Origin: a bacterium
GTDB lineage: Bacteria; Bdellovibrionota_C; UBA2361; SZUA-149
Length of the DNA: 5,458 nucleotides
Direction: 5' to 3'
Assembly: GCA_003230795.1 (NCBI GenBank)
Contig: QIGM01000196.1
Coordinates: 1 to 5,458, forward strand
How positions within the stretch are numbered: position 1 is the stretch's first letter; each line of letters opens with the position of its first letter. The notes under the pieces are model-generated. The model was given only the letters and a program-made list of their open reading frames with translations, did no database searches and was not told the origin of the DNA. Made by a program: the position numbers and the translations under genes. This document shows, piece by piece, positions 1 to 5,349 of this stretch.

Positions 1-686
1 GAACCCGGCTTCTCTTTCAGCAGCTCAGGTAGTGCAACAGCCAGCCCCTTCGTTCCCTTATTTCTCTCTATCTTGCGAATTTCACTCTGAAGCTCAAAAG
101 TTTCGAGATTGTTTTCAGCAAATTGGCATATATTTGGATAGCGTTTCTGCAGCTCCGCTTCGCGCATTTTACCATGTTCCTCGGCCTTCTTTATGAAGGC
201 TGTTACATCGTCGAGTTTATTCGCCGTTTTCAGCAACTCTTGGGTTGTGCTACTGTACTGGTTCATAACATCTTGTTCTAGTGCGATAGAGATTTCGTCC
301 CAATGGCGTTTTCTCATTTCTCGACTAATTTTTTCCCCGTTAAGAGCCTCGAGCTCTTTGATATGCTCAGTGTATACAGCCGCTCGTTTGCTCTCCGGGT
401 TAAGAGCCCTTAAGCTGCTTAGCACGCGTTGAGCTAACTCGAACTTCTGAGCCACTAGAAAATTGTCGATCAAATTGCAGTGCGCCTGTTCGGAGCGTGG
501 CTCAGCCTCAAACTCTTCTATTTTATCAAGTATCTGCTTATTAAAAACATTTTCGCCAACAAATAGATCTTTATCCGCTTGAGGAAACTTCGTGATACTG
601 ACGCCTTTTAGCTCTGTTTCGCTACAGGCAAATAATGGGAGAAAAATAAAAGTGAGGATGGCAATCCCTAGCAATGATTTGATCAT
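1..686 (-). CDS. Putative lipoprotein of unknown function, 5' part (runs off the left edge)
   Basis: The reading frame is open from an ATG at 686-684 to the window edge and gives 228 complete codons with no stop. A TAA codon lies directly before the ATG, so this start or a later one must be used. Residues 1-21 form a typical lipoprotein signal: a basic Lys3, a hydrophobic stretch, then the lipobox L-F-A-C with the lipidated cysteine at 21. Ser22 follows rather than Asp, so outer-membrane sorting is expected in a Gram-negative cell. The mature part is hydrophilic, rich in Glu and Lys and looks mostly helical, with two further cysteines at about 70 and 187. I recognise no family or catalytic motif; a helical repeat or scaffold protein is possible but not shown. 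No good ribosome binding site precedes the ATG, and I see no convincing promoter. It is divergent from the neighbouring amidohydrolase remnant and is not part of the flagellar operon. Confidence 0.75.
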   Translation of the reverse strand, partial: MIKSLLGIAILTFIFLPLFACSETELKGVSITKFPQADKDLFVGENVFNKQILDKIEEFEAEPRSEQAHCNLIDNFLVAQKFELAQRVLSSLRALNPESKRAAVYTEHIKELEALNGEKISREMRKRHWDEISIALEQDVMNQYSSTTQELLKTANKLDDVTAFIKKAEEHGKMREAELQKRYPNICQFAENNLETFELQSEIRKIERNKGTKGLAVALPELLKEKPG

Positions 687-799
687 TTAAGCCACGAGTT
701 GGAATAAGTTTGTAGTTCCCCTTGTGTACAGCAAAAATTATGCGAAGGAAAGCCAAAGACAGCTAGGCAAAGCAAGCATCGTTCCAGACATTTCAGTAG

Positions 800-1141
800 C
801 ATCGGGTGTTCAGTTCTAGTTTCCATGTTGGGCCCGGAGCCCTTACAGTCCCGGAAGTTTTACTTCCACCGTAGTACCGTTGACTACCGCACTACCCAGC
901 ACGCCGACTTGAGCCCTTTGCTCCGGCTTTTAAAAAGAAAGGTCGGATACAGGAAGGTGCCGATGCAGATCTGCTTGTATTCGAATTAAAGAACCCGAAA
1001 AGTCCGGCGACCTATACTGATCCGTATCTCAAATCAACTGGATGGGACTACGTTATCGTGGGTGGAAAGGTACTTTTCGATCATGGAAAAGATACTGGCG
1101 AGCGTGTTGGCAAACATCTAGCGATTCGGGAGCAATTCTAA
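800..1141 (+). pseudogene. Decayed 3' remnant of an N-acyl-D-amino-acid deacylase-type amidohydrolase
   Basis: One plus-strand frame, ending at TAA 1139-1141, reads as the C-terminal end of a D-aminoacylase-like amidohydrolase. The diagnostic run is YPARRLE, then FKKKGRIQEGADADLLVF at about 929-982, then a segment with TYTDP, WDYVIVGGKVLFDHG and DTGERVGKHL before the stop. In this family the same order (PAxRLE, KGRIQxGADAD, VNGxxxxxxGxxTGxRxG) closes the protein behind the catalytic barrel. Upstream the frame is broken by TAG at 872-874 and TGA at 881-883. A weaker match, GALTVPEVL at about 836-862, precedes these stops in the same frame and resembles the stretch that normally leads into PAxRLE. 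The metal-binding barrel, roughly the first 400 residues, is absent; the bases to the left are occupied by a divergent lipoprotein gene. No start codon or ribosome binding site is seen. I infer a dead fragment left by deletion or rearrangement. The left boundary is approximate. Confidence 0.72.
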
Positions 1142-1229
1142 AGCGAAATATGAAAGGCAAGAACTTCGACAAAGACCGCGAAAGTTTAGCAAGGAGTGAA
1201 GCAGAAGAAGTTAAAGAGACGCACAATAG

Positions 1230-1250
1230 AAAAAGGCCGAATAACGGCCT
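1230..1250 (-). terminator. Rho-independent terminator of the fliD-fliS transcription unit
   Basis: Read on the minus strand, AGGCCG and CGGCCT form a perfect 6-bp GC-rich stem around the loop TTATT. A T run (CCTTTTTCT) follows directly, the layout of an intrinsic terminator. It lies about 40 bases after the fliS stop codon and should end the flagellar transcript. On the plus strand no T run follows the stem, so it is not expected to work in that direction. Confidence 0.8.
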
Positions 1251-1275
1251 GTTAAGAATGTTCAGTCGTAGATAA

Positions 1276-1293
1276 TTAGAGAAGAATCTCTAA
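1276..1293 (-). repeat. Stem-loop over the fliS stop codon
   Basis: TTAGAGA and TCTCTAA are perfect 7-bp inverted arms around a 4-base loop, and the fliS stop codon (1292-1290) lies inside one arm. On the minus strand only a short TTAT follows, so it is a poor terminator alone. It may protect the 3' end of the message or assist the stronger terminator about 26 bases further on. The arms are AT-rich, so stability is modest. Confidence 0.45.
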
Positions 1294-1760
1294 AAGGATA
1301 CGCTAAGACCTCCGCCAGGCGTAACCGTGCCATCGGCTTCTTTGTCTTTATCGATTTGCGTATCTGCCGCAGCTTGCGCAGCCTTAGACTCGCCTTCGAT
1401 TACATCTCGGTAAGCGTCCGCGATGACTTGCACCAGGTCTATTACTTTTTCTATCTTAGGAACACTCTTCTCGAGATTCGCTTCTGTTAGATAAAAGAGC
1501 ATGAAGTCGTAGAGCCGGTCTAGGTCTTTGGCGACATCTCCACCCTTCTCGAAATCGAGAGTGAGCATCAGCTCAGAGATAATTGCTTGAGACTTGCTCA
1601 GAAAGCGAGCGAACTTTGGAATGTCATTATCCTCGAGCCCGACTTTGGCGTGCTTGAGAAACTTGATGCATCCATCATATAGCATTAATAACAGTCGACC
1701 ACGGTCAACGGTTGATACATGAACACTGGTATACTGTTTGTGGGCCTGCTTACTGTACAT
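1290..1760 (-). CDS. fliS: Flagellar secretion chaperone FliS
   Basis: FliS is the cytoplasmic chaperone that binds the C-terminal helix of flagellin, stops early polymerisation and delivers it to the flagellar export gate. The protein is 156 residues from the ATG at 1760. Family marks are the N-terminal MYSKQAHKQY followed by TSVHVSTVDRGRLLLMLYDGCIKFL (residues 11-35), matching the usual Y-x-x-x-V...LxxMLYDGAIxFL block. Next come the helix with LSKSQAIISELMLTLDFEKGG (about 54-74) and then LDRLYDFMLFYLTEAN (about 80-95). From about residue 125 there is a low-complexity Ala/Lys/Asp tail ending in Gly-Gly-Gly and SVSF, longer than the roughly 125-135 residues typical of the family. A GTG at 1796 would add 12 residues, but the ATG fits the family N-terminus and has the better ribosome binding site. 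It is last in the cluster, 153 bases after the second fliD, and is followed by an intrinsic terminator. Confidence 0.95.
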   Translation of the reverse strand: MYSKQAHKQYTSVHVSTVDRGRLLLMLYDGCIKFLKHAKVGLEDNDIPKFARFLSKSQAIISELMLTLDFEKGGDVAKDLDRLYDFMLFYLTEANLEKSVPKIEKVIDLVQVIADAYRDVIEGESKAAQAAADTQIDKDKEADGTVTPGGGLSVSF

Positions 1761-1768
1761 ATCCCTCT

Positions 1769-1774
1769 TCCTCT
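1769..1774 (-). promoter_or_regulatory. Ribosome binding site of fliS
   Basis: On the minus strand a purine-rich run contains AGAGGA, 8 bases before the ATG at 1760. This supports that ATG as the true start. The alternative upstream GTG at 1796 would place this whole run inside the coding region. Confidence 0.65.
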
Positions 1775-1913
1775 TCCGAAGTGCACTTCTATACACCCTA
1801 CTAAGTAAGTATCGTTAGTTAGGGCACTATTCCTTTAGCTATTTTCTAGGCTTAATTTCCGATTCCTTGGAAGCCCGCACCTACTCCTCTAACTACCTGT
1901 AATTACTAATTAT

Positions 1914-3293
1914 CTATAAGCTGGCCAGTATGCCGCTTAGAGCCGATTGTTGGGCCTGAAGGGCTCCAGTCACTGATTCAAGATTGGTAAACTGCTTTTC
2001 CAACGAACTTCGCTGGGCGTCTGTTTGCCTATCAAGCTGGGCTATGGAGTTGTTCAGATTCTCAATTTGATTGTTGTTTGACTCTTGGGCCACATCGATA
2101 AAGCCACTCAACTTCGTGTATTGAAATAGAGTTCCGCTTATCCCTGACACAGAGTCACCAAAGTCCCGAAGAACACCGGCTGCGCCGTCAGAATCTGCGG
2201 CAACCGCTTCAATAAACTCGTCTTCATCAAATTCGATTGTTCCATCCCGGTTTGTCGAAAGACCAAGCGCGGAGAAACTACCTACTTCCGAACCACTTGA
2301 GGAAGCTGAAAGCAAGGCTCCTCGGAAAGAGGAAAGAAAATCATCATCAACTCTAGTCTTGGCCAATGAAGCGAAGATATTAGTCGAGTCTCTACTATCC
2401 TCTACTCTATCGACGGTGTTGTTCTCAGCGATGAAGCTCACGATCTCATTAAATGCCTCAACAATTTGACTGAGCTCATCAGCAGTTTTACTTGCGTCGT
2501 TTCCAATTGAAACATTAGTTGAGCCGGTATCGAGCACATTGAAAGTTACTCCAGAGATAACATCGTCGATGTTATTGGAGTCTCGGGTAATTGATCCTGT
2601 GATACCAGAAAGCGTGAACACCGCATTTGTTGCCTGATCGATCGTGGTTGTTTGCAGTTCCGTAAGAGCTGGATCAGCTGAAATTGCTAAGGTCCCCTTC
2701 GCTTCCCCAGATTCGAGCGTCGTCACGAGCAATCTATAATCGGGAGTAGCGGTTGTGCCGATATTGACCACACTCGCCACAGCTCGACCTTCAGCGTCTG
2801 TATCAGCATTTAATGCGGTTGCTAACTCCTCTAGAGTAGTTGAGCCACCCGTCACAGTAGCGGTAAGCACCACCTGATCTGCACCAGTCCCGACGGTGAC
2901 GGTCACATCTCCGCTTCCTGCTGATACAACAGTATCCGCACTTGCGTATGAGTTGTTAAACGATCCAGTCGCGGTGTCTGCAACAGAAGTCACATCGAGC
3001 GAATAGGTCGCGTTAAAAGCGTTGGAGCCTACAGATGCCGTAGCTACGGCAGGATCTGTGCTCGTTCCGCTCTTTGCGATTCCTCCGTTATTAGAAGTAC
3101 GAAAACCCTCGATGAGATCATCAAGCGCCAATAATTGCGTATTGAATTCTTCTAGTGAATCGTTCTCTGATTCGAGAAATTCGATATCTTGGCGCCGAAG
3201 ATCATTTCTAATCTGCTTCGCTTCAATCACAGCGTCGATAAGAGACGCAGAGTCAATACCGGACGCTAGTCCGGAAAACTGTGCTAAAGGCAT
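1914..3293 (-). CDS. fliD: Flagellar hook-associated protein 2 (filament cap) FliD, second, fliS-proximal copy
   Basis: FliD forms the cap at the filament tip and folds exported flagellin subunits into place; it is secreted by the flagellar type III apparatus. This copy has 459 residues, close to the 460-475 of many homologues. The N-terminal block FSGLASGID (6-14) with IDAVIEA (19-25) is the FliD_N signature. LEEFNTQLLALDDL (47-60) continues the N-terminal coiled-coil arm. Residues about 75-230 are the Ser/Thr/Gly-rich, exposed middle with PDYRLLV...ESGE (184-197). SITRDSNNIDDVISGVTFNV (234-253) and SIGNDASKTADELSQIVEAFNEIV (262-285) mark the return into the conserved core. GLSTNRDGTIEFDEDEF (344-360) and a C-terminal helix (about 405-459) finish the FliD_C part. 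It contains no cysteine or tryptophan, and absence of cysteine is common in exported flagellar proteins. It starts at an ATG with a strong ribosome binding site and follows a long leader with its own candidate σ28 promoter. Confidence 0.94.
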   Translation of the reverse strand: MPLAQFSGLASGIDSASLIDAVIEAKQIRNDLRRQDIEFLESENDSLEEFNTQLLALDDLIEGFRTSNNGGIAKSGTSTDPAVATASVGSNAFNATYSLDVTSVADTATGSFNNSYASADTVVSAGSGDVTVTVGTGADQVVLTATVTGGSTTLEELATALNADTDAEGRAVASVVNIGTTATPDYRLLVTTLESGEAKGTLAISADPALTELQTTTIDQATNAVFTLSGITGSITRDSNNIDDVISGVTFNVLDTGSTNVSIGNDASKTADELSQIVEAFNEIVSFIAENNTVDRVEDSRDSTNIFASLAKTRVDDDFLSSFRGALLSASSSGSEVGSFSALGLSTNRDGTIEFDEDEFIEAVAADSDGAAGVLRDFGDSVSGISGTLFQYTKLSGFIDVAQESNNNQIENLNNSIAQLDRQTDAQRSSLEKQFTNLESVTGALQAQQSALSGILASL

Positions 3294-3299
3294 TGTCTC

Positions 3300-3324
3300 G
3301 CCCTCCCTGGGCAGTCGTCCTTGT
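3300..3324 (-). promoter_or_regulatory. Ribosome binding site of the second fliD, with small hairpin and CsrA-like site
   Basis: On the minus strand GGAGG (3306-3302) lies 8 bases before the ATG at 3293 and fixes that start. The run GCCC-AGGGA-GGGC (3312-3300) can fold into a 4-bp hairpin that sequesters part of this site and shows GGGA in the loop. Just upstream, ACAAGGACGA (3324-3315) resembles the CsrA/RsmA consensus ACARGGANG. Two GGA motifs, one in a loop at the Shine-Dalgarno, is the usual CsrA target layout. The ribosome site is well supported; the CsrA role is inference. Confidence 0.5.
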
Positions 3325-3550
3325 TGTATCCCGTGGCTTTAGCCTTCTCGTTATTCTAATCCGAGTCTCGAAACGCAATCGAAACGCACGCGCAAACAGA
3401 GCGCCGCTAATGCTTACGTATGAAAAACTGATTCGAATATCTGCGAGAATAAAGTCGCTAAAGCCATTCCTTTGTTTTTCCCGAACTTCTTCCGTGCCCG
3501 TATCCAAGGGCGCTCGGGTCTCCATGAGTCGTTGTAGTGCTAATATCCCC

Positions 3551-3573
3551 ACACACTGGTGGTAACAGTGTGT
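3551..3573 (-). repeat. Inverted repeat in the fliD leader
   Basis: The arms ACACACTG (3551-3558) and CAGTGTGT (3566-3573) are perfect 8-bp inverted copies separated by 7 bases. In RNA they would form a hairpin about 30-50 bases after the predicted σ28 start point. No T run follows on the minus strand, so it does not look like a terminator. It could be a 5' stabilising hairpin or, as DNA, a binding site for a dimeric regulator. Confidence 0.5.
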
Positions 3574-3606
3574 CAGCAAACTGCTTAGCTTCAGCCGCTA
3601 GAGATA

Positions 3607-3634
3607 AAATCGGCTAGAGTCAGGGAAATCTTTA
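3607..3634 (-). promoter_or_regulatory. Candidate σ28 (FliA) promoter of the second fliD
   Basis: On the minus strand TAAAGATT (from 3634) is followed after 12 bases by GCCGATTT (3614-3607). The flagellar σ28 consensus is TAAAGTTT, 11-12 bases, GCCGATAA; the −35 half is nearly exact and the −10 half matches in its first six bases. The start point would be near 3600. A short palindrome adjoins the −35 element. The match and the flagellar context make this likely; use in the cell is not shown. Confidence 0.6.
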
Positions 3635-3646
3635 GCGTTAAAACGC
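3635..3646. repeat. Short palindrome beside the −35 element
   Basis: GCGTT and AACGC are inverted copies separated by two bases and end exactly where the −35 TAAA of the candidate σ28 promoter begins. A site this short occurs by chance fairly often; its position is the only reason to list it as a possible operator. Confidence 0.25.
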
Positions 3647-3726
3647 ATGGGGAAACTAGGAAATTAAGCTGTGTATTATTAGGTGGTTACGGGGCTACCC
3701 GAGTGACTCTCTCCTGAAAAGACCTC

Positions 3727-5133
3727 TTAGGACCGCGAAGGAGGCGCGAGGAGATTGTTCAGCGCATCGCCCTGAGAGTTCAGATCACTGACTCTCGACT
3801 CCAGCCTTGAGTAGAGCAAGTTTAATGACTCTCGTTGTCTTTCAAGGTTATCTTCGAGTCGCCGCAGGCGACTATTGATTGTGGCATTCTCTTGGGTGTT
3901 GGCTTTTTTCGCCGTATCAACGAAACCGCCAAAACGAGTATACTGATCAATTGTGCCATCAGTTGTTCCAATCCTATCGGCATAGCTTTGTAGCAGGCCT
4001 TCAACAGCAGCAACGTTTTTTCCTACCGCTTCAAGAAAAGTATTCTCATCGAACTTTAAGGTCCCGTCTCGCTCGGTTGTAATACCGAGGTCAGACATCG
4101 TTCGAACACTTGAGTTTTCAACAGTTGAAACAGTGGACGAAAGCGCACGACGCAGGGAATTGATAGCCTGATCGTCTATTCTCGTTCGCGCAAGATCGCC
4201 AAAGACATTGGTCACTCGATTAGATGATTCAACACGTTCAACACGGTCGTTCTCGTTCGAGTAGGTCACAAGGGAATTGAAAGCCTCTACCATATTGGCC
4301 ACTTTTTCTGCTGTCTTGGAGGCATCGCTTGCAACAGAAATCGTTGTCGGTCCAGTATTGGCTATTTTTAGGTCAAGGCTTATCCCTGGAATGAGATCAT
4401 TAATCTGGTTTTTTGAACGAACTACCTGCCCAATACCGCTTACATCAACGATAGCATTTTCTGCTTGGATAACGTTTTGCGCCTGGAATAGGCCCTCAGA
4501 AATGACGTTTGCTGAGAGCGCTACCGACATTGTGCCTTGCTCAATACCGGACTCTGTCCCCTGAATAAGAAGTGCGTAATCCGGCGTTGTCTCGGTTCCA
4601 GCATTTACGAAACTTGCTTGTAGCTGTTCCGGTAGGGCATCAGTAATCGCAGCGGCGAGCGTTGCAAGTGTGGTTGTATTGTCGATGTCTACATCGACAG
4701 TCGTTTCATTGTCACCGGTGCCAACAGTTATAGACATCGCTCCAGTTCCGCTTAGTCCAGGAGCGATTGCTTCATCTACGGAAGCAAAGCGGTCATCAAA
4801 AGATACTGTTGCTGAGCGTGCGAGGTTGAGTACACTTATCGTTGTTGAGGCTGAGGCAGCATCGGAACTAGCCACAGCACCTACCGAATCCTCATTCGAA
4901 GAACGGGCATTTTTTTCTACCGCACCACCTGAGAGCGTTAGGAAGTCAGACACTTGAGAGTTGAGTGTCAGCAGACGAGTATTAAACTCCTCAAGAGCGC
5001 TGGTCTCCTCCTCGTTTGCAGTTACTTTGTTCTGCAAGGGAACGCTCGCCAAACGCTGCGCCTCAATTAAGGCGTCAGCAATAGCCTGACCATCAATTCC
5101 CGAAGCTAGCCCAGAAAACTGAACTACTGGCAT
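3727..5133 (-). CDS. fliD: Flagellar hook-associated protein 2 (filament cap) FliD, first, flaG-proximal copy
   Basis: This is a second full-length FliD of 468 residues, the length usual for the family. It carries FSGLASGID (6-14), ADALIEA (19-25) and LEEFNTRLLTLN (47-58) of the FliD_N arm, a variable Ser/Thr-rich middle with PDYALLI and ESG (184-196), VVRSKNQINDLIPGISLDLK (237-256), SVASDASKTAEKVANMVEAFNSLV (266-289), DLGITTERDGTLKFDENTF (348-366) and a long C-terminal coiled-coil region (about 412-462). Its end, LNSQGDALNNLL, is closer to the usual FliD ending than that of its neighbour. It is collinear with the downstream copy: the PDY motif is at residues 184-186 in both, and by hand count 28 of the first 60 residues are identical. 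Thus the two arose by duplication and then diverged strongly. There is no cysteine. It has a consensus ribosome binding site and a σ54-like promoter upstream, and follows flaG. Confidence 0.94.
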   Translation of the reverse strand: MPVVQFSGLASGIDGQAIADALIEAQRLASVPLQNKVTANEEETSALEEFNTRLLTLNSQVSDFLTLSGGAVEKNARSSNEDSVGAVASSDAASASTTISVLNLARSATVSFDDRFASVDEAIAPGLSGTGAMSITVGTGDNETTVDVDIDNTTTLATLAAAITDALPEQLQASFVNAGTETTPDYALLIQGTESGIEQGTMSVALSANVISEGLFQAQNVIQAENAIVDVSGIGQVVRSKNQINDLIPGISLDLKIANTGPTTISVASDASKTAEKVANMVEAFNSLVTYSNENDRVERVESSNRVTNVFGDLARTRIDDQAINSLRRALSSTVSTVENSSVRTMSDLGITTERDGTLKFDENTFLEAVGKNVAAVEGLLQSYADRIGTTDGTIDQYTRFGGFVDTAKKANTQENATINSRLRRLEDNLERQRESLNLLYSRLESRVSDLNSQGDALNNLLAPPSRS

Positions 5134-5140
5134 AGTATTT

Positions 5141-5146
5141 CCTCCT
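5141..5146 (-). promoter_or_regulatory. Ribosome binding site of the first fliD
   Basis: On the minus strand the full consensus AGGAGG stands 7 bases before the ATG at 5133. This confirms the start, which also matches the conserved N-terminus shared with the other copy. Confidence 0.8.
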
Positions 5147-5226
5147 CATCGAGTAGCATTCGCTCGGCCACGGCAATACGCCGGCGCGCCTCAGAGCGAG
5201 ATCGCATCAACCACAGGGCTTTAGAA

Positions 5227-5243
5227 TGCAAAACTCTCTCCAG
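5227..5243 (-). promoter_or_regulatory. Candidate σ54 (RpoN) promoter of the first fliD
   Basis: On the minus strand CTGGAGAGAGTTTTGCA has the invariant GG and GC dinucleotides exactly 10 bases apart (GG at 5241-5240, GC at 5229-5228) and a good TTTTGCA −12 half; the −24 half departs from TGGCAC in its last bases. Transcription would begin near 5216 and leave a leader of about 80 bases. σ54 control of mid-class flagellar genes, with a FlrC/FleR-type activator, is known in Vibrio and Pseudomonas. The remaining leader contains GC-rich inverted segments (TCGCTC/GAGCGA around 5160-5199) that may fold. Confidence 0.5.
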
Positions 5244-5299
5244 TATTGAGCGAGAGGAGGGATTTGAGGTGATTTCGATTAATTACAGGGTATTAGCAT

Positions 5300-5330
5300 G
5301 CATAGAGGAAGGTTCTTCCTCCCTCTATGC
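5300..5330 (-). repeat. Stem-loop between flaG and the first fliD
   Basis: GCATAGAGG (5300-5308) and CCTCTATGC (5322-5330) are perfect 9-bp inverted arms. An alternative fold pairs GAGGAAG with CTTCCTC inside the same segment. It lies 20 bases after the flaG stop. No T run follows on the minus strand, so it is a poor intrinsic terminator; it may stabilise the flaG message, act as a processing site, or partly limit read-through into fliD. Confidence 0.5.
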
Positions 5331-5349
5331 CGCTTCCCTACTAGGTCAT

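Larger units (their letters stand above)
3294..3606 (-). other. Long 5' leader of the second fliD
   Basis: The 433 bases between the two fliD genes (3294-3726) hold no gene I can support. If the σ28-like element at 3607-3634 is used, transcription would begin near 3600 and leave an untranslated leader of about 300 bases, which is long for a flagellar gene. The leader contains an inverted repeat near its 5' end and a possible CsrA-type site at its 3' end. A minus-strand frame (ATG at 3525, overlapping the fliD start and ending at 3253) is open here, but it lacks a ribosome binding site and has an arginine-heavy composition unlike a real protein. No tail of the upstream fliD and no terminator with a T run is seen in 3635-3726. 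Confidence 0.4.

Noticed and set aside
193..432. Plus-strand 79-codon frame opposite the lipoprotein gene
   Set aside because: It is antisense to a longer frame that has a convincing lipoprotein signal peptide; no motif or ribosome site.
1042..1275. Plus-strand open frame of 77 codons
   Set aside because: Its first part overlaps the amidohydrolase remnant in a different frame from the one that shows family motifs, and its end runs through the terminator hairpin. No ribosome binding site.
1150..1275. 41-codon frame (MKGKNFDKD...) starting 9 bases after the amidohydrolase stop
   Set aside because: It has no Shine-Dalgarno, covers the fliS terminator, and is lysine/arginine-rich without any recognisable motif. 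I cannot support it as a gene.
1761..1796. Upstream GTG start for fliS, adding 12 residues
   Set aside because: The extra residues are basic and foreign to the FliS family, and the purine-rich ribosome site lies within them and in front of the ATG at 1760.
1809..1837. Weak σ28-like element before fliS (TAAA, 17 bases, AACGATAC on the minus strand)
   Set aside because: The spacing is 1-2 bases too long and the −10 half lacks the GCC; fliS can be read from the fliD promoter since no terminator separates them.
3253..3525. Minus-strand frame of about 90 codons in the fliD leader, overlapping the fliD start
   Set aside because: No ribosome binding site, arginine-heavy composition with no family resemblance, and overlap with a certain gene in another frame.
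3672..3702. CGGG-TAGC-CCCG hairpin after the first fliD as a terminator
   Set aside because: The stem is only four pairs and no T run follows on the minus strand, so read-through into the second fliD remains possible.
4277..4957. Plus-strand frames opposite the first fliD (4277-4564 and 4670-4957)
   Set aside because: They mirror the codon bias of a well-supported gene on the other strand and resemble no protein.
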